A stretch of 6,011 nt of DNA from an uncultured Desulfomonile sp. (lineage in GTDB: Bacteria; Desulfobacterota; Desulfomonilia; Desulfomonilales; Desulfomonilaceae). The stretch's first letter is position 1. Each line of letters begins with the position of its first letter. This document shows, one piece after another, positions 1-5,545 of this stretch. Location of the stretch: the NCBI GenBank assembly GCA_937915285.1, contig CALDNG010000138.1:1-6011 (forward strand), read 5' to 3'. The notes below the pieces were generated by a model. The model did no database searches. It saw only the letters and a program-made list of their open reading frames with translations, and was not told the origin of the DNA. The translations under genes were made by a program, and so were the position numbers.

Positions 1-1
1 C

Positions 2-346
2 AGCGTTTTTGGAAGAATGAAGGCCGAAAGGGAGCGTATCGCAAAGGTATACAGGGCTGAGGGCGAGGAACAGGCGAGGGAAATCCGGGTCAATGCAAAC
101 AAGGAAAAGGAAATCATTCTGGCAGAGGCGTACAAAAAGGCTGAGACTCTCAGGGGTCAGGGTGACGCAGAGTCAACCAGGATTTATGCCAAGGCATACG
201 GCCAGGATCCTGATTTCTTCTCCTTTATTCGGCACCTAGACGCCTACGAGAGAATATTTGGAACAGAGAGCACATTATTGCTGAGACCAGACTCTCCATT
301 AATGCGATTTTTTGACTCTCCGTACCCGGCAGCGCCGAAACCTTGA
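2..346 (+). CDS. hflC: HflC, C-terminal part (SPFH/band-7 protein, FtsH modulator), 5' end outside window
   Basis: The reading frame is open from the left edge, reading SVFGRMKAERERIA, so the Met at 17 is internal and the gene begins outside the window. About 114 residues remain. They match the end of the HflC family: the basic MKAERERIA stretch, a long charged helix (EGEEQAREIRVNANKEKE, ILAEAYKKAE), the conserved LRGQGDAESTRIYAKAYGQDP segment, and a short Pro-rich tail. HflC is a membrane-anchored SPFH protein. With HflK it forms a large cage around the FtsH protease in the inner membrane and tunes its activity; this fragment is the coiled-coil and cap-proximal part. hflK would be expected just upstream, outside the window. 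The tail ending in PAAPKP is short, and nothing looks broken. Assignment to HflC rather than HflK rests on the GDAESTRIYAKAYGQDPDF block, and is fairly sure. Confidence 0.9.
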   Translation, partial: SVFGRMKAERERIAKVYRAEGEEQAREIRVNANKEKEIILAEAYKKAETLRGQGDAESTRIYAKAYGQDPDFFSFIRHLDAYERIFGTESTLLLRPDSPLMRFFDSPYPAAPKP

Positions 347-379
347 TCACATGATTCATTTTCCTGCTCTACTGATAGT

Positions 380-399
380 CTCATACGGATGTGAGTTTT
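380..399 (+). terminator. Likely intrinsic terminator after hflC
   Basis: CTCATA and TGTGAG form a 6-bp stem (one T-G wobble) closed by the tetraloop CGGA, followed directly by TTTT and then CG. It lies 33 bp after the hflC stop and no gene separates them. The U-tract is short, so termination may be partial. Confidence 0.5.
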
Positions 400-526
400 C
401 GCGGAAGGATTGGCAGGAGCGATCCACTTGCGTTCAGGCGCTGTCAGCGAATCGGATTCAACGAAAATCTTTTGGGCAGCCAGCTAAAATGGCGCCCTCG
501 AATCTTTTGCCAATCAATAGCCAGAC

Positions 527-555
527 TTGACCATTGACTTGTGATGCGCTATTTA
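527..555 (+). promoter_or_regulatory. Weak candidate sigma-70 promoter for the radical SAM gene
   Basis: TTGACC (527-532) and TATTTA (550-555) are 17 bp apart, about 40 bp before the start codon at 597. The -35 is good (5/6) and the -10 poor (3/6). A second TTGACT at 534-539 has no acceptable -10. The terminator at 380-399 suggests the gene needs its own promoter, but this one is only a candidate. Confidence 0.3.
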
Positions 556-596
556 TGGCTCCTAACTTGAACTGACTGAAAAAAGGGATAGCGCCA

Positions 597-2063
597 ATGA
601 ATGCATTACTAGTTTATCCATCGATCCCGGACACCTTCTGGAGTTTCAAACATATTCTCAAATTCATAAGAAAGAGGGCGGCTCACGTCCCCTTGGGTAT
701 GCTAACGGTGGCAGCCATGATGCCTAAGGAATGGCATCTAAAATTAGTCGACATGAACGTCGAAAAGCTTTGCGAAGAACACCTCAAGTGGGCTGACCTG
801 GTCTTTATCGGCGCCATGGTTGTTCAAAAGGAGTCTGTAAGGGAGGTTCTCGATCTTTGCAAACGCCATGGTAAGAAAACGATAGCCGGAGGACCACTCT
901 TTTCAAGCGTTCCTGATGTCTACCAGGATATTGACCATTTGGTGCTGAATGAGGCTGAAATTACATTCCCTGTTTTTCTCAAGGAATTGCAACAGGGAAC
1001 TGCCAGAAGGATTTATAAGTCGGAAGAAAAACCGGACATAACTCAAACACCTTTACCTCGCTGGGATCTCATCAACATGAGTTACTACGCTTCGATGTCC
1101 ATCCAGTTCTCCAGGGGCTGTCCTTACGATTGCGAGTTCTGCGACATCGTAAAACTTAACGGTAGACGTCCCAGAGTCAAGACATCCGAGCAAATGATAC
1201 GGGAATTCGACGCCCTCTACAACATGGGATGGAGAGGACGTTGCTTCATAGTGGATGACAATTTCATTGGGAACAAGGTAAAGGTCAAGGCGGTGCTAAG
1301 AGACCTGATGGTCTGGCAACAGGATCGAAAATTCCCGTTCAGCCTGTTCACGGAGGCGTCGGTCAATCTGGCTGATGATCAGGAATTGATGAACCTCATG
1401 ACTGCAGCTGGATTTGACTCGGTATTTCTTGGCCTGGAAACCCCTGCGGAGGAATGTCTCCTGGAATGTGGCAAGCATCAGAACACCGCCAAGGATTTGG
1501 TTGAGGCCGTGAAGACCATACAGAGAAACGGTATGGAGGTAATGGGGGGATTCATCATCGGATTCGATAACGACCCTCCCAACATTTTTGAGCGTCAGAT
1601 ATCGTTCATTCAGTCAAGTGGGGTTGTTAAGGCCATGATAGGCCTGCTTAACGCCATCCCGGGCACGAGACTCCATCAGAGGCTTATGCAGGAGGGCAGA
1701 CTGATTGACAGTTGCACGGGGGACAACTGCGACGGCACGCTGAATTTTATTCCCAAGATGGACGCCGAAACCATAAGAGCCGGTTATCAGGCTGTTCTAA
1801 ACAATATTTATTCCCCAAGGGAATATTATCAACGTGTGATGGAATTTCTCAAGGAATACAAACCAACCAGAAAAAAACGCCTTGCGTGGCTTGAAGTAAG
1901 GGCTTTCTTTAGTTCCATGATCTATCTGGGCATTCTGGAGAAAGGCAGAATATATTACTGGAAACTACTGATCAAGGCCCTAAGGTTTCATCGCGCTTCA
2001 TTTGGCGAGGCTATTTCAAGCGCACTTTTCGGCTATCATTTCAGAAAACTGCTTAGCAAATAG
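597..2063 (+). CDS. B12-binding-type radical SAM protein with DUF4070-like C-terminus
   Basis: 488 residues. The N-terminal part (about 1-145) has the layout of a cobalamin-binding Rossmann domain (MNALLVYPSIPDTFW, VPLGMLTVAAMMP, KTIAGGPLFSS), but no DxHxxG motif is visible. The radical SAM core follows, with the 4Fe-4S motif SRGCPYDCEFCD: Cys175, Cys179 and Cys182 in CxxxCxxC spacing. Further core signatures are GRRPRVK (189-195), FIVDDNFIGN (217-226), FTEAS (251-255), FLGLET (277-282) and GGFIIGFDNDPP (317-328). The C-terminal third (SPREYYQRVMEFLKEY onward) resembles the DUF4070 region found in hopanoid methylase HpnP and many uncharacterised relatives. Known members use SAM, Fe-S and sometimes cobalamin for methylation or other radical chemistry; the substrate here cannot be told, and HpnP is not claimed. 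The ATG at 597 is preceded by AAGGGA with about 8 bp spacing. It is a single-gene unit, ending in a terminator. Confidence 0.88.
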   Translation: MNALLVYPSIPDTFWSFKHILKFIRKRAAHVPLGMLTVAAMMPKEWHLKLVDMNVEKLCEEHLKWADLVFIGAMVVQKESVREVLDLCKRHGKKTIAGGPLFSSVPDVYQDIDHLVLNEAEITFPVFLKELQQGTARRIYKSEEKPDITQTPLPRWDLINMSYYASMSIQFSRGCPYDCEFCDIVKLNGRRPRVKTSEQMIREFDALYNMGWRGRCFIVDDNFIGNKVKVKAVLRDLMVWQQDRKFPFSLFTEASVNLADDQELMNLMTAAGFDSVFLGLETPAEECLLECGKHQNTAKDLVEAVKTIQRNGMEVMGGFIIGFDNDPPNIFERQISFIQSSGVVKAMIGLLNAIPGTRLHQRLMQEGRLIDSCTGDNCDGTLNFIPKMDAETIRAGYQAVLNNIYSPREYYQRVMEFLKEYKPTRKKRLAWLEVRAFFSSMIYLGILEKGRIYYWKLLIKALRFHRASFGEAISSALFGYHFRKLLSK

Positions 2064-2077
2064 GCTAAAGCTTTTTT
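2051..2077 (+). terminator. Strong intrinsic terminator spanning the radical SAM stop codon, possibly bidirectional
   Basis: GCTTAGC (2051-2057) pairs with GCTAAAGC (2064-2071) over 7 bp with one bulged A, closed by the 6-nt loop AAATAG and followed by TTTTTT (2072-2077). The loop contains the TAG stop (2061-2063) of the radical SAM gene. The minus-strand gene's stop (2065-2067) lies in the right arm. Read on the minus strand, the same hairpin is followed by AGTTTTC, so it may also stop the convergent transcript. Confidence 0.8.
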
Positions 2078-2508
2078 GAATGTGGTTTCGCTGAATTCGG
2101 GGTGTAGGCAACTGTGAGATCCGACTCACGGTAGTAGATTTCATCATCAAGCCGCATTTGCCAATACCCCTCAGCTAGACCAGGCGGTGAATGGATTTTC
2201 CACGAACGGGTGAATATCCCGTTTCCTATAGAAAGTGTGTCCTGTTTGATGGATAGGGCCCCAGTGCGCCATCCGATCTGCCGGTTCCTGTATTCTGCCA
2301 GACCATCCAGACGAATGAGGATCCAGGAGCCTTTTTCTCCATACCATTCCCCGGCAAAATTCAGATGCGGAGTCTCCAGCGACTTGCCTGAAACTGAACC
2401 ATCTGTTCCAGGAGTTGTCCAAACATGTATCAATATTGGGGTAGACGTCACCAGAAACATCGCAACACAGGCGAACATCAGCAATATTATAAGGAAGATT
2501 TTCCGCAT
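2065..2508 (-). CDS. Small membrane-anchored or exported protein of unknown function
   Basis: I do not recognise the family. From the ATG at 2508 the product is 147 residues. It begins MRK followed by a hydrophobic segment (about 4-20), which is a signal peptide or N-terminal membrane anchor, then a likely extracytoplasmic domain. That domain is rich in aromatic and glycine residues: NFAGEWYGEKGSW (50-62), LIRLDGLAEYRNRQIGW, then GYWQMRLDDEIYYRESDL. The alternating pattern suggests a small beta-sheet or lipocalin-like fold (inference). The frame stays open upstream to a TTG at 2553, which would give 162 residues. I prefer 2508 because the TTG lies inside the U-tract of a terminator-like hairpin and would put 15 polar residues before the signal. 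Neither start has a clear Shine-Dalgarno sequence. It is convergent with the radical SAM gene, 1 bp between the ends, and is probably transcribed from the promoter at 2645-2673 if the leader is read through. Confidence 0.68.
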   Translation of the reverse strand: MRKIFLIILLMFACVAMFLVTSTPILIHVWTTPGTDGSVSGKSLETPHLNFAGEWYGEKGSWILIRLDGLAEYRNRQIGWRTGALSIKQDTLSIGNGIFTRSWKIHSPPGLAEGYWQMRLDDEIYYRESDLTVAYTPNSAKPHSKKL

Positions 2509-2550
2509 TACTTGTGCTAATAATATCTGTGGAAAGTCTGTTTCCTCAGA

Positions 2551-2638
2551 CAAAAAGAAGCCCGACGGACATTATAAAAGGGGTATGGCTCCGAACATGG
2601 AGGATACGGTCGTCTCGCCGGGCTATTGAATGACTAGT
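2551..2638 (-). ncRNA. Candidate structured small RNA or leader/attenuator with terminator
   Basis: Read on the minus strand from the predicted start near 2638. AGCCCGGCG (2624-2616), a bulged A, and GAC (2614-2612) pair with GUC (2570-2568) and CGUCGGGCU (2567-2559): 12 bp with one G-U wobble. This stem encloses a second hairpin, GUAU/AUAC (2607-2604 with 2586-2583) stacked on CUCC/GGAG (2602-2599 with 2592-2589), with loop AUGUUC. An unpaired CCCUUUUAUAAU lies between the two stems. UCUUUUUGU (2558-2550) follows the outer stem as in an intrinsic terminator. On the plus strand the wobble becomes an A-C mismatch, which favours the minus strand. It matches no RNA family I can name. It could be an independent RNA of about 88 nt, or a riboswitch or attenuator leader for the gene starting at 2508. 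Confidence 0.5.
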
Positions 2639-2644
2639 AAACAC

Positions 2645-2673
2645 AGTTTATCCAAAGTTGAAATACCTGTCAA
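2645..2673 (-). promoter_or_regulatory. Sigma-70 promoter reading left into the structured RNA and the unknown exported gene
   Basis: On the minus strand a perfect -35 TTGACA (plus 2668-2673) is separated by exactly 17 bp from the -10 TAAACT (plus 2645-2650, 4/6). The expected start is an A near 2638. It is the best promoter match in the window. Confidence 0.65.
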
Positions 2674-2698
2674 GTTTTGTCGACGAATCACAAAACTT
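2672..2698. repeat. Perfect 9-bp inverted repeat, operator-like
   Basis: AAGTTTTGT (2672-2680) and ACAAAACTT (2690-2698) are exact inverted copies with a 9-bp spacer (CGACGAATC). No T-run follows on either strand, so it is not a terminator. It overlaps the minus-strand -35 box by 2 bp and is centred about 47 bp before the predicted RNA start, a place where an activator or repressor dimer could act. The regulator is unknown. Confidence 0.5.
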
Positions 2699-2762
2699 AA
2701 TGCGATAGCGGCATCTCTTGAGCCTTTACGTTAAAATGAGCTTCAGGTTATTTTGATTGTCG

Positions 2763-2768
2763 TATAAT
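2763..2768 (+). promoter_or_regulatory. -10 element (TATAAT) in front of map
   Basis: A perfect TATAAT stands about 74 bp before the map start. The -35 region at 2740-2745 (GCTTCA) is poor and there is no TG extension, so this is a good -10 with a weak or activator-dependent -35. The 5' leader would be about 66 nt and includes a T7 run (2794-2800) with no hairpin before it. Confidence 0.45.
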
Positions 2769-2841
2769 GTAGAACTTTCGCGTAAACTCCATGTTGTTTT
2801 TTTCTAATAATACATTCTGACCAAAATGAGAGATCAGGCTA

Positions 2842-3612
2842 GTGCATGAATCAATAGTAATCAAGACAGAAAGAGAGATAGCCATAATGCGCGACGCAAA
2901 CCGCATTGTGGCCGAGATTCTCATCAAACTTGGTGAAGTAATTGAACCGGGTATGACCACGGGGCATCTGGATAGGATTGCAGACCAGATGATCAAAAAG
3001 TCGGGAGCGAAAGCAGCGTTCAAGGGGTATAGAATGAGTGACAAACGCCCCTACCCCGCTTGCATATGCTCTTCAGTCAACGAGGAAATCGTTCACGGAA
3101 TTCCCGGCCCCAGAGAATTACTCGAGGGGGACGTAGTCGGTATAGACGTAGGAGTTATTCACAAGGGTTTTGTCGGAGACTCTGCCAGGACATATGCTGT
3201 CGGCAGGATTTCGGAATCTGCGCAACGCCTCCTCAGAATCACCGAGGAATCTCTCTACAAGGGAATAGATCAGGCATGGCCTGGTAATCGACTCCAGGAC
3301 ATATCGAGATCCATACAGCGTCACGTTGAGTCTAACGGCTACTCGGTAGTGCGAGATTTTGTGGGTCACGGAGTAGGTCGTCGTATGCATGAACCCCCAC
3401 AGATACCCAACTACTCCGGAGTAGGCTGGAATCCTCGTCTTGAGGTTGGTATGACTTTAGCCCTCGAGCCCATGGTCAATGAGGGCACATGGAGAGTAAA
3501 AATGTTGGATGATGAATGGACTGCGGTCACAGCCGACGGAAAATTGTCCGCTCATTTTGAGCACTCCATAGCAGTCACCGAAAATGGCCCGATGATCCTC
3601 TCATTACCCTGA
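2842..3612 (+). CDS. map: Methionine aminopeptidase, type I
   Basis: 256 residues, the normal length for a bacterial type Ia enzyme, which removes the initiator methionine from new proteins in the cytoplasm using a dinuclear metal centre. All five metal ligands are present: Asp102 (GIDVG), Asp113 (GDSAR), His176 (VGHGVG), Glu209 (LEPM) and Glu240 (FEHS). The active-site histidines are also there: His85 (EEIVHGIP) and His183 (RMHEPP). The start is GTG at 2842: an in-frame TGA lies at 2827-2829 with no other start codon between, and GAG and AGG just upstream may serve as a weak ribosome site. Its stop is 6 bp from murD, so the two are co-transcribed. It does not lie beside secY/adk or ribosomal genes, the usual place of map, so this may be a second map copy (inference). 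Confidence 0.95.
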   Translation: MHESIVIKTEREIAIMRDANRIVAEILIKLGEVIEPGMTTGHLDRIADQMIKKSGAKAAFKGYRMSDKRPYPACICSSVNEEIVHGIPGPRELLEGDVVGIDVGVIHKGFVGDSARTYAVGRISESAQRLLRITEESLYKGIDQAWPGNRLQDISRSIQRHVESNGYSVVRDFVGHGVGRRMHEPPQIPNYSGVGWNPRLEVGMTLALEPMVNEGTWRVKMLDDEWTAVTADGKLSAHFEHSIAVTENGPMILSLP

Positions 3613-3618
3613 GAAATA

Positions 3619-4944
3619 ATGATCGAATACACTGACTATTTCAAAGGTAAACGAATCACTGTAATGGGGCTTGGTTTACTGGGCCGAGGCCTGGGCGACA
3701 CACTGTTCCTTATTGAGTGTGGCGCCAGAGTTACAGTGACGGACCTCAAAACAGCCGAGCAACTGGCGCAATCTCTCGAAAAACTAAAGGGGCTGCCTGT
3801 AACTATCAAAGTAGGTGGCCACGACCCCGTAGATTTTTCGTCCGCAGACATGATTCTCAGAAACGCCGATGTACCCTCGAACTCTCCCTTTCTTAAAATG
3901 GCAGAGGCACAAGGCGTCCCGGTCGAAATGGATGAGAGTCTTTTCTGCAAGTTCTTTCCAGGTCTGGTAGTCGGGATAACAGGCACTCGTGGCAAAACTA
4001 CTACTACTTCCCTCATACACGAGATACTGTCGAAGGGATCCAGAAGGGCCTATCTGGCCGGTAACATCCTGGGAGCAGCCACACTCCCGCTTCTAGCCAG
4101 GGTAAAGCCTGATGACATAGTAGTTCTGGAATTGTCTAGCTGGCAGTTACAGGGTTTCCATGAGGCCAGGTTATCACCACAAGCCTCGGTTTTTACAAAT
4201 ATTTATCCGGATCATCTAAACCGTTATTCTGGAATGGATGAATACATTCATGATAAAAAAGCTATATATCAATACCAGCAAGATGACAATTTCTGCGTTT
4301 TCAATAGCTCCAACCCGGTGACTGCTACGCTGTCGAGTGAGTCACCGGCAAGAGTTGAATTCTTCTGCTCATCTAATGTTCCTCCTGACTGGAATATCTT
4401 CCTGCCTGGAGAGCACAACCGTGAAAATGTCGCTGCTGCGATGATTGCAACCAGGCTTCTGGGAACACCTGATTCAACTATTCGGAAGGCCGTTGAGTCA
4501 TTTAGGGGAGTAGAACACAGACTTCAGTCGCTCGGTCTAAAAATGGGACTCGAGTTTATCAATGACACCACGAGCACTACACCTGTTGCAGGAATAGCCG
4601 CGTTGAATTCGCTAGAGGGCAGGGAAGTTCTACTGATCGCCGGCGGAGCAGATAAGAAACTGGACCTGGAAGACTTTTCTCGTGAAGCGGCCACCAAAGC
4701 AACCATGATTGCTCTTCTCGACGGAACCGCCACTGCCGATCTGCATCGCAACCTATTGAAACACGGAGCGGAAAGAAAGATCACCGGAATTTTCGGAGAT
4801 TTGAAATCTGCCACCGAAAGCCTGTTGCGTAAGTCCAAGCCTGGACAGGTAGTTTTACTCTCACCCGCTTGCGCCTCTTTTGGTATGTTTAAAAACGAAT
4901 TTCACAGAGGTGAGCAGTTCATAAAACTTTTCAACGAGATATAA
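3619..4944 (+). CDS. murD: UDP-N-acetylmuramoylalanine--D-glutamate ligase (divergent MurD)
   Basis: 441 residues. MurD adds D-glutamate to UDP-MurNAc-L-Ala with ATP in the cytoplasmic part of peptidoglycan synthesis. The three Mur-ligase domains are visible. First is an N-terminal Rossmann domain (about 1-100, VMGLGLLGRGLG, VTVTD). Next is the central ATPase (about 101-300), with P-loop GITGTRGKTTTTS (119-131; Lys126), LAGNIL (146-151), ELSSWQ with Glu171, and NIYPDHLNRY with His199. Lys213 is likely the carbamylated lysine, and GEHNREN (264-270) follows. Last is the C-terminal domain, with NDTTSTTP (315-322), IAGGADKKLD and SPACASFGMFKNEFHRG. Oddly, the SPG motif of the N-terminal domain, usual in MurD, is replaced by RNADVP (81-86), and the following GDIE-type segment reads EMDESLF. 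It follows map by 6 bp and is not in an mraY/ftsW/murG cluster, so it may be a paralogue or a relocated sole copy. The catalytic residues look intact. Confidence 0.9.
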   Translation: MIEYTDYFKGKRITVMGLGLLGRGLGDTLFLIECGARVTVTDLKTAEQLAQSLEKLKGLPVTIKVGGHDPVDFSSADMILRNADVPSNSPFLKMAEAQGVPVEMDESLFCKFFPGLVVGITGTRGKTTTTSLIHEILSKGSRRAYLAGNILGAATLPLLARVKPDDIVVLELSSWQLQGFHEARLSPQASVFTNIYPDHLNRYSGMDEYIHDKKAIYQYQQDDNFCVFNSSNPVTATLSSESPARVEFFCSSNVPPDWNIFLPGEHNRENVAAAMIATRLLGTPDSTIRKAVESFRGVEHRLQSLGLKMGLEFINDTTSTTPVAGIAALNSLEGREVLLIAGGADKKLDLEDFSREAATKATMIALLDGTATADLHRNLLKHGAERKITGIFGDLKSATESLLRKSKPGQVVLLSPACASFGMFKNEFHRGEQFIKLFNEI

Positions 4945-5058
4945 ACGGACAAAGAACAACCGTTACCGCTGCTGATAATGCGCTCAGTCGTGGCACAAGC
5001 TGTATGCGGTCCTCAAAGCCCGGAACTTGTCCCCCCCTTCGCTTAGCCAGTTCGAAAA

Positions 5059-5244
5059 TCAGGCTCCAGCGTCAAGTTTGCACTGAGTAAAATCGATCGG
5101 TTGCTTGCACCCCTTGCAAACATGCTCCCGATCAAACTCGTCAGAGAATATCTCCACCAATTTTCCGCAGGTAGGACACTTACAAGAGAAAGATGACAGG
5201 TTCTTGTTGGCTTCAAAACCAGGACAATGCATTGGTGTACTCAT
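5059..5244 (-). CDS. Small zinc-ribbon protein
   Basis: 61 residues with seven cysteines: Cys7, Cys21, CPTC (23-26), CKGC (43-46) and Cys55. The two CxxC knuckles 16 residues apart make a zinc ribbon; the extra cysteines could extend the metal site or be free. The middle, EIFSDEFDREHVC, is conserved in small proteins I associate with deltaproteobacteria, some of which carry an unsupported 'phosphohydrolase' label. Nothing here shows an enzyme. The ATG at 5244 has GAGGG about 9 bp upstream, and a good promoter lies upstream at 5305-5333. It is convergent with murD over a 114-bp gap that has no clear terminator. The function is unknown; nucleic-acid or protein binding is only a guess. Confidence 0.78.
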   Translation of the reverse strand: MSTPMHCPGFEANKNLSSFSCKCPTCGKLVEIFSDEFDREHVCKGCKQPIDFTQCKLDAGA

Positions 5245-5304
5245 GTCTTTATTCCCTCTTTCCGGTTAGATTACTGCCAAAACGGAATGAACGGCCATAA
5301 GACT

Positions 5305-5333
5305 ATAATAATCGACTGTGGCGCTGTGGACAA
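5305..5333 (-). promoter_or_regulatory. Sigma-70 promoter of the zinc-ribbon gene
   Basis: On the minus strand -35 TTGTCC (plus 5328-5333, 4/6) and -10 TATTAT (plus 5305-5310, 5/6) are 17 bp apart. The predicted start near 5298 gives a leader of about 54 nt to the ATG at 5244. Confidence 0.5.
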
Positions 5334-5366
5334 CTGAAAATAGGTTAGAATCCGGAATGAAAGGTT

Positions 5367-5411
5367 GGCAGGATAAGAATCGCAGTCTATGACCTGGATT
5401 GCGATCCTACC
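5367..5411. repeat. Long imperfect hairpin in the intergenic region
   Basis: ATCGCAGTCTA (5379-5389) pairs with TGGATTGCGAT (5395-5405): 11 bp including two G-T wobbles, loop TGACC. A 6-nt bulge (5373-5378) then leads to a further outer helix of GGCAGG (5367-5372) with CCTACC (5406-5411), which has one mismatch. No T-run follows on either strand. On the minus strand the wobbles become A-C mismatches, so any RNA form is favoured on the plus strand, where no gene is seen. It could be a structured RNA, a protein site or a relic repeat; undetermined. Confidence 0.4.
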
Positions 5412-5495
5412 CGTCTCGGAGTGGGATATGAATGTTTAGCGTCCTGTGCTTTGGAACTCAACAAAGAGTGGGCAGTATAAGACACTTCTGAAAGC

Positions 5496-5541
5496 GCTCA
5501 ACTGCCAATTCACAGTTACATAGACCATGGGCGGTTTGAGC
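5496..5541 (-). terminator. Imperfect hairpin just after the MerR gene, possible transcript end
   Basis: GCTCAACTGCC (5496-5506) pairs with plus 5530-5541 (GGCGGTTTGAGC): 11 bp with one bulged T and one wobble, loop of 23 nt. It begins 4 bp past the regulator's stop codon. Only a weak GCGCTTTC follows on the minus strand, so it may be a processing or Rho-linked 3' end rather than a true intrinsic terminator. Confidence 0.35.
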
Positions 5542-5545
5542 AGGA

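Noticed and set aside
475..499. Imperfect GGGC...GCCC hairpin
   Set aside because: Seven broken base pairs with an internal loop; no transcript end or regulatory position explains it.
312..530. Open frame of 72 codons on the plus strand
   Set aside because: It overlaps the end of hflC, runs through the predicted terminator, has no ribosome site and gives a low-complexity, unfamiliar protein.
2464..2508. Lipobox (LMFAC) in the exported protein
   Set aside because: Met and Phe at the -3 and -2 positions do not fit the lipobox and the Cys is only residue 14, inside the hydrophobic stretch.
2509..2553. TTG at 2553 as start of the exported protein
   Set aside because: It lies within the U-tract of the terminator-like hairpin, has no Shine-Dalgarno sequence, and adds 15 polar residues before the signal segment; ATG at 2508 is better, though not proven.
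2210..2629. Open frame of 139 codons on the plus strand
   Set aside because: It lies antisense to the exported-protein gene and the structured RNA. Its product is rich in Pro, Arg and Ser with no domain, whereas the minus frame has a clear signal segment.
2748..3044. Open frame of 98 codons on the minus strand
   Set aside because: Shadow of the map start region, across the map promoter, with no recognisable product.
3636..4016. Long minus-strand frames antisense to murD (also 4524-4838)
   Set aside because: Ser/Pro/Arg-rich shadow translations with no motifs, opposite a well-supported gene.
4944..4964. AACGG/CCGTT hairpin as murD terminator
   Set aside because: Only 5 bp with an 11-nt loop and no T-run; too weak to call.
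5031..5037. Run of seven C
   Set aside because: A simple homopolymer between convergent genes, not inside a coding region, so no phase-variation role is supported.
5343..5353. GGTTAGAATCC resembling a tRNA T-loop
   Set aside because: No 5-bp T-stem, no anticodon arm or acceptor stem around it; the tRNA gene sometimes found after this merR type was also looked for and not seen.
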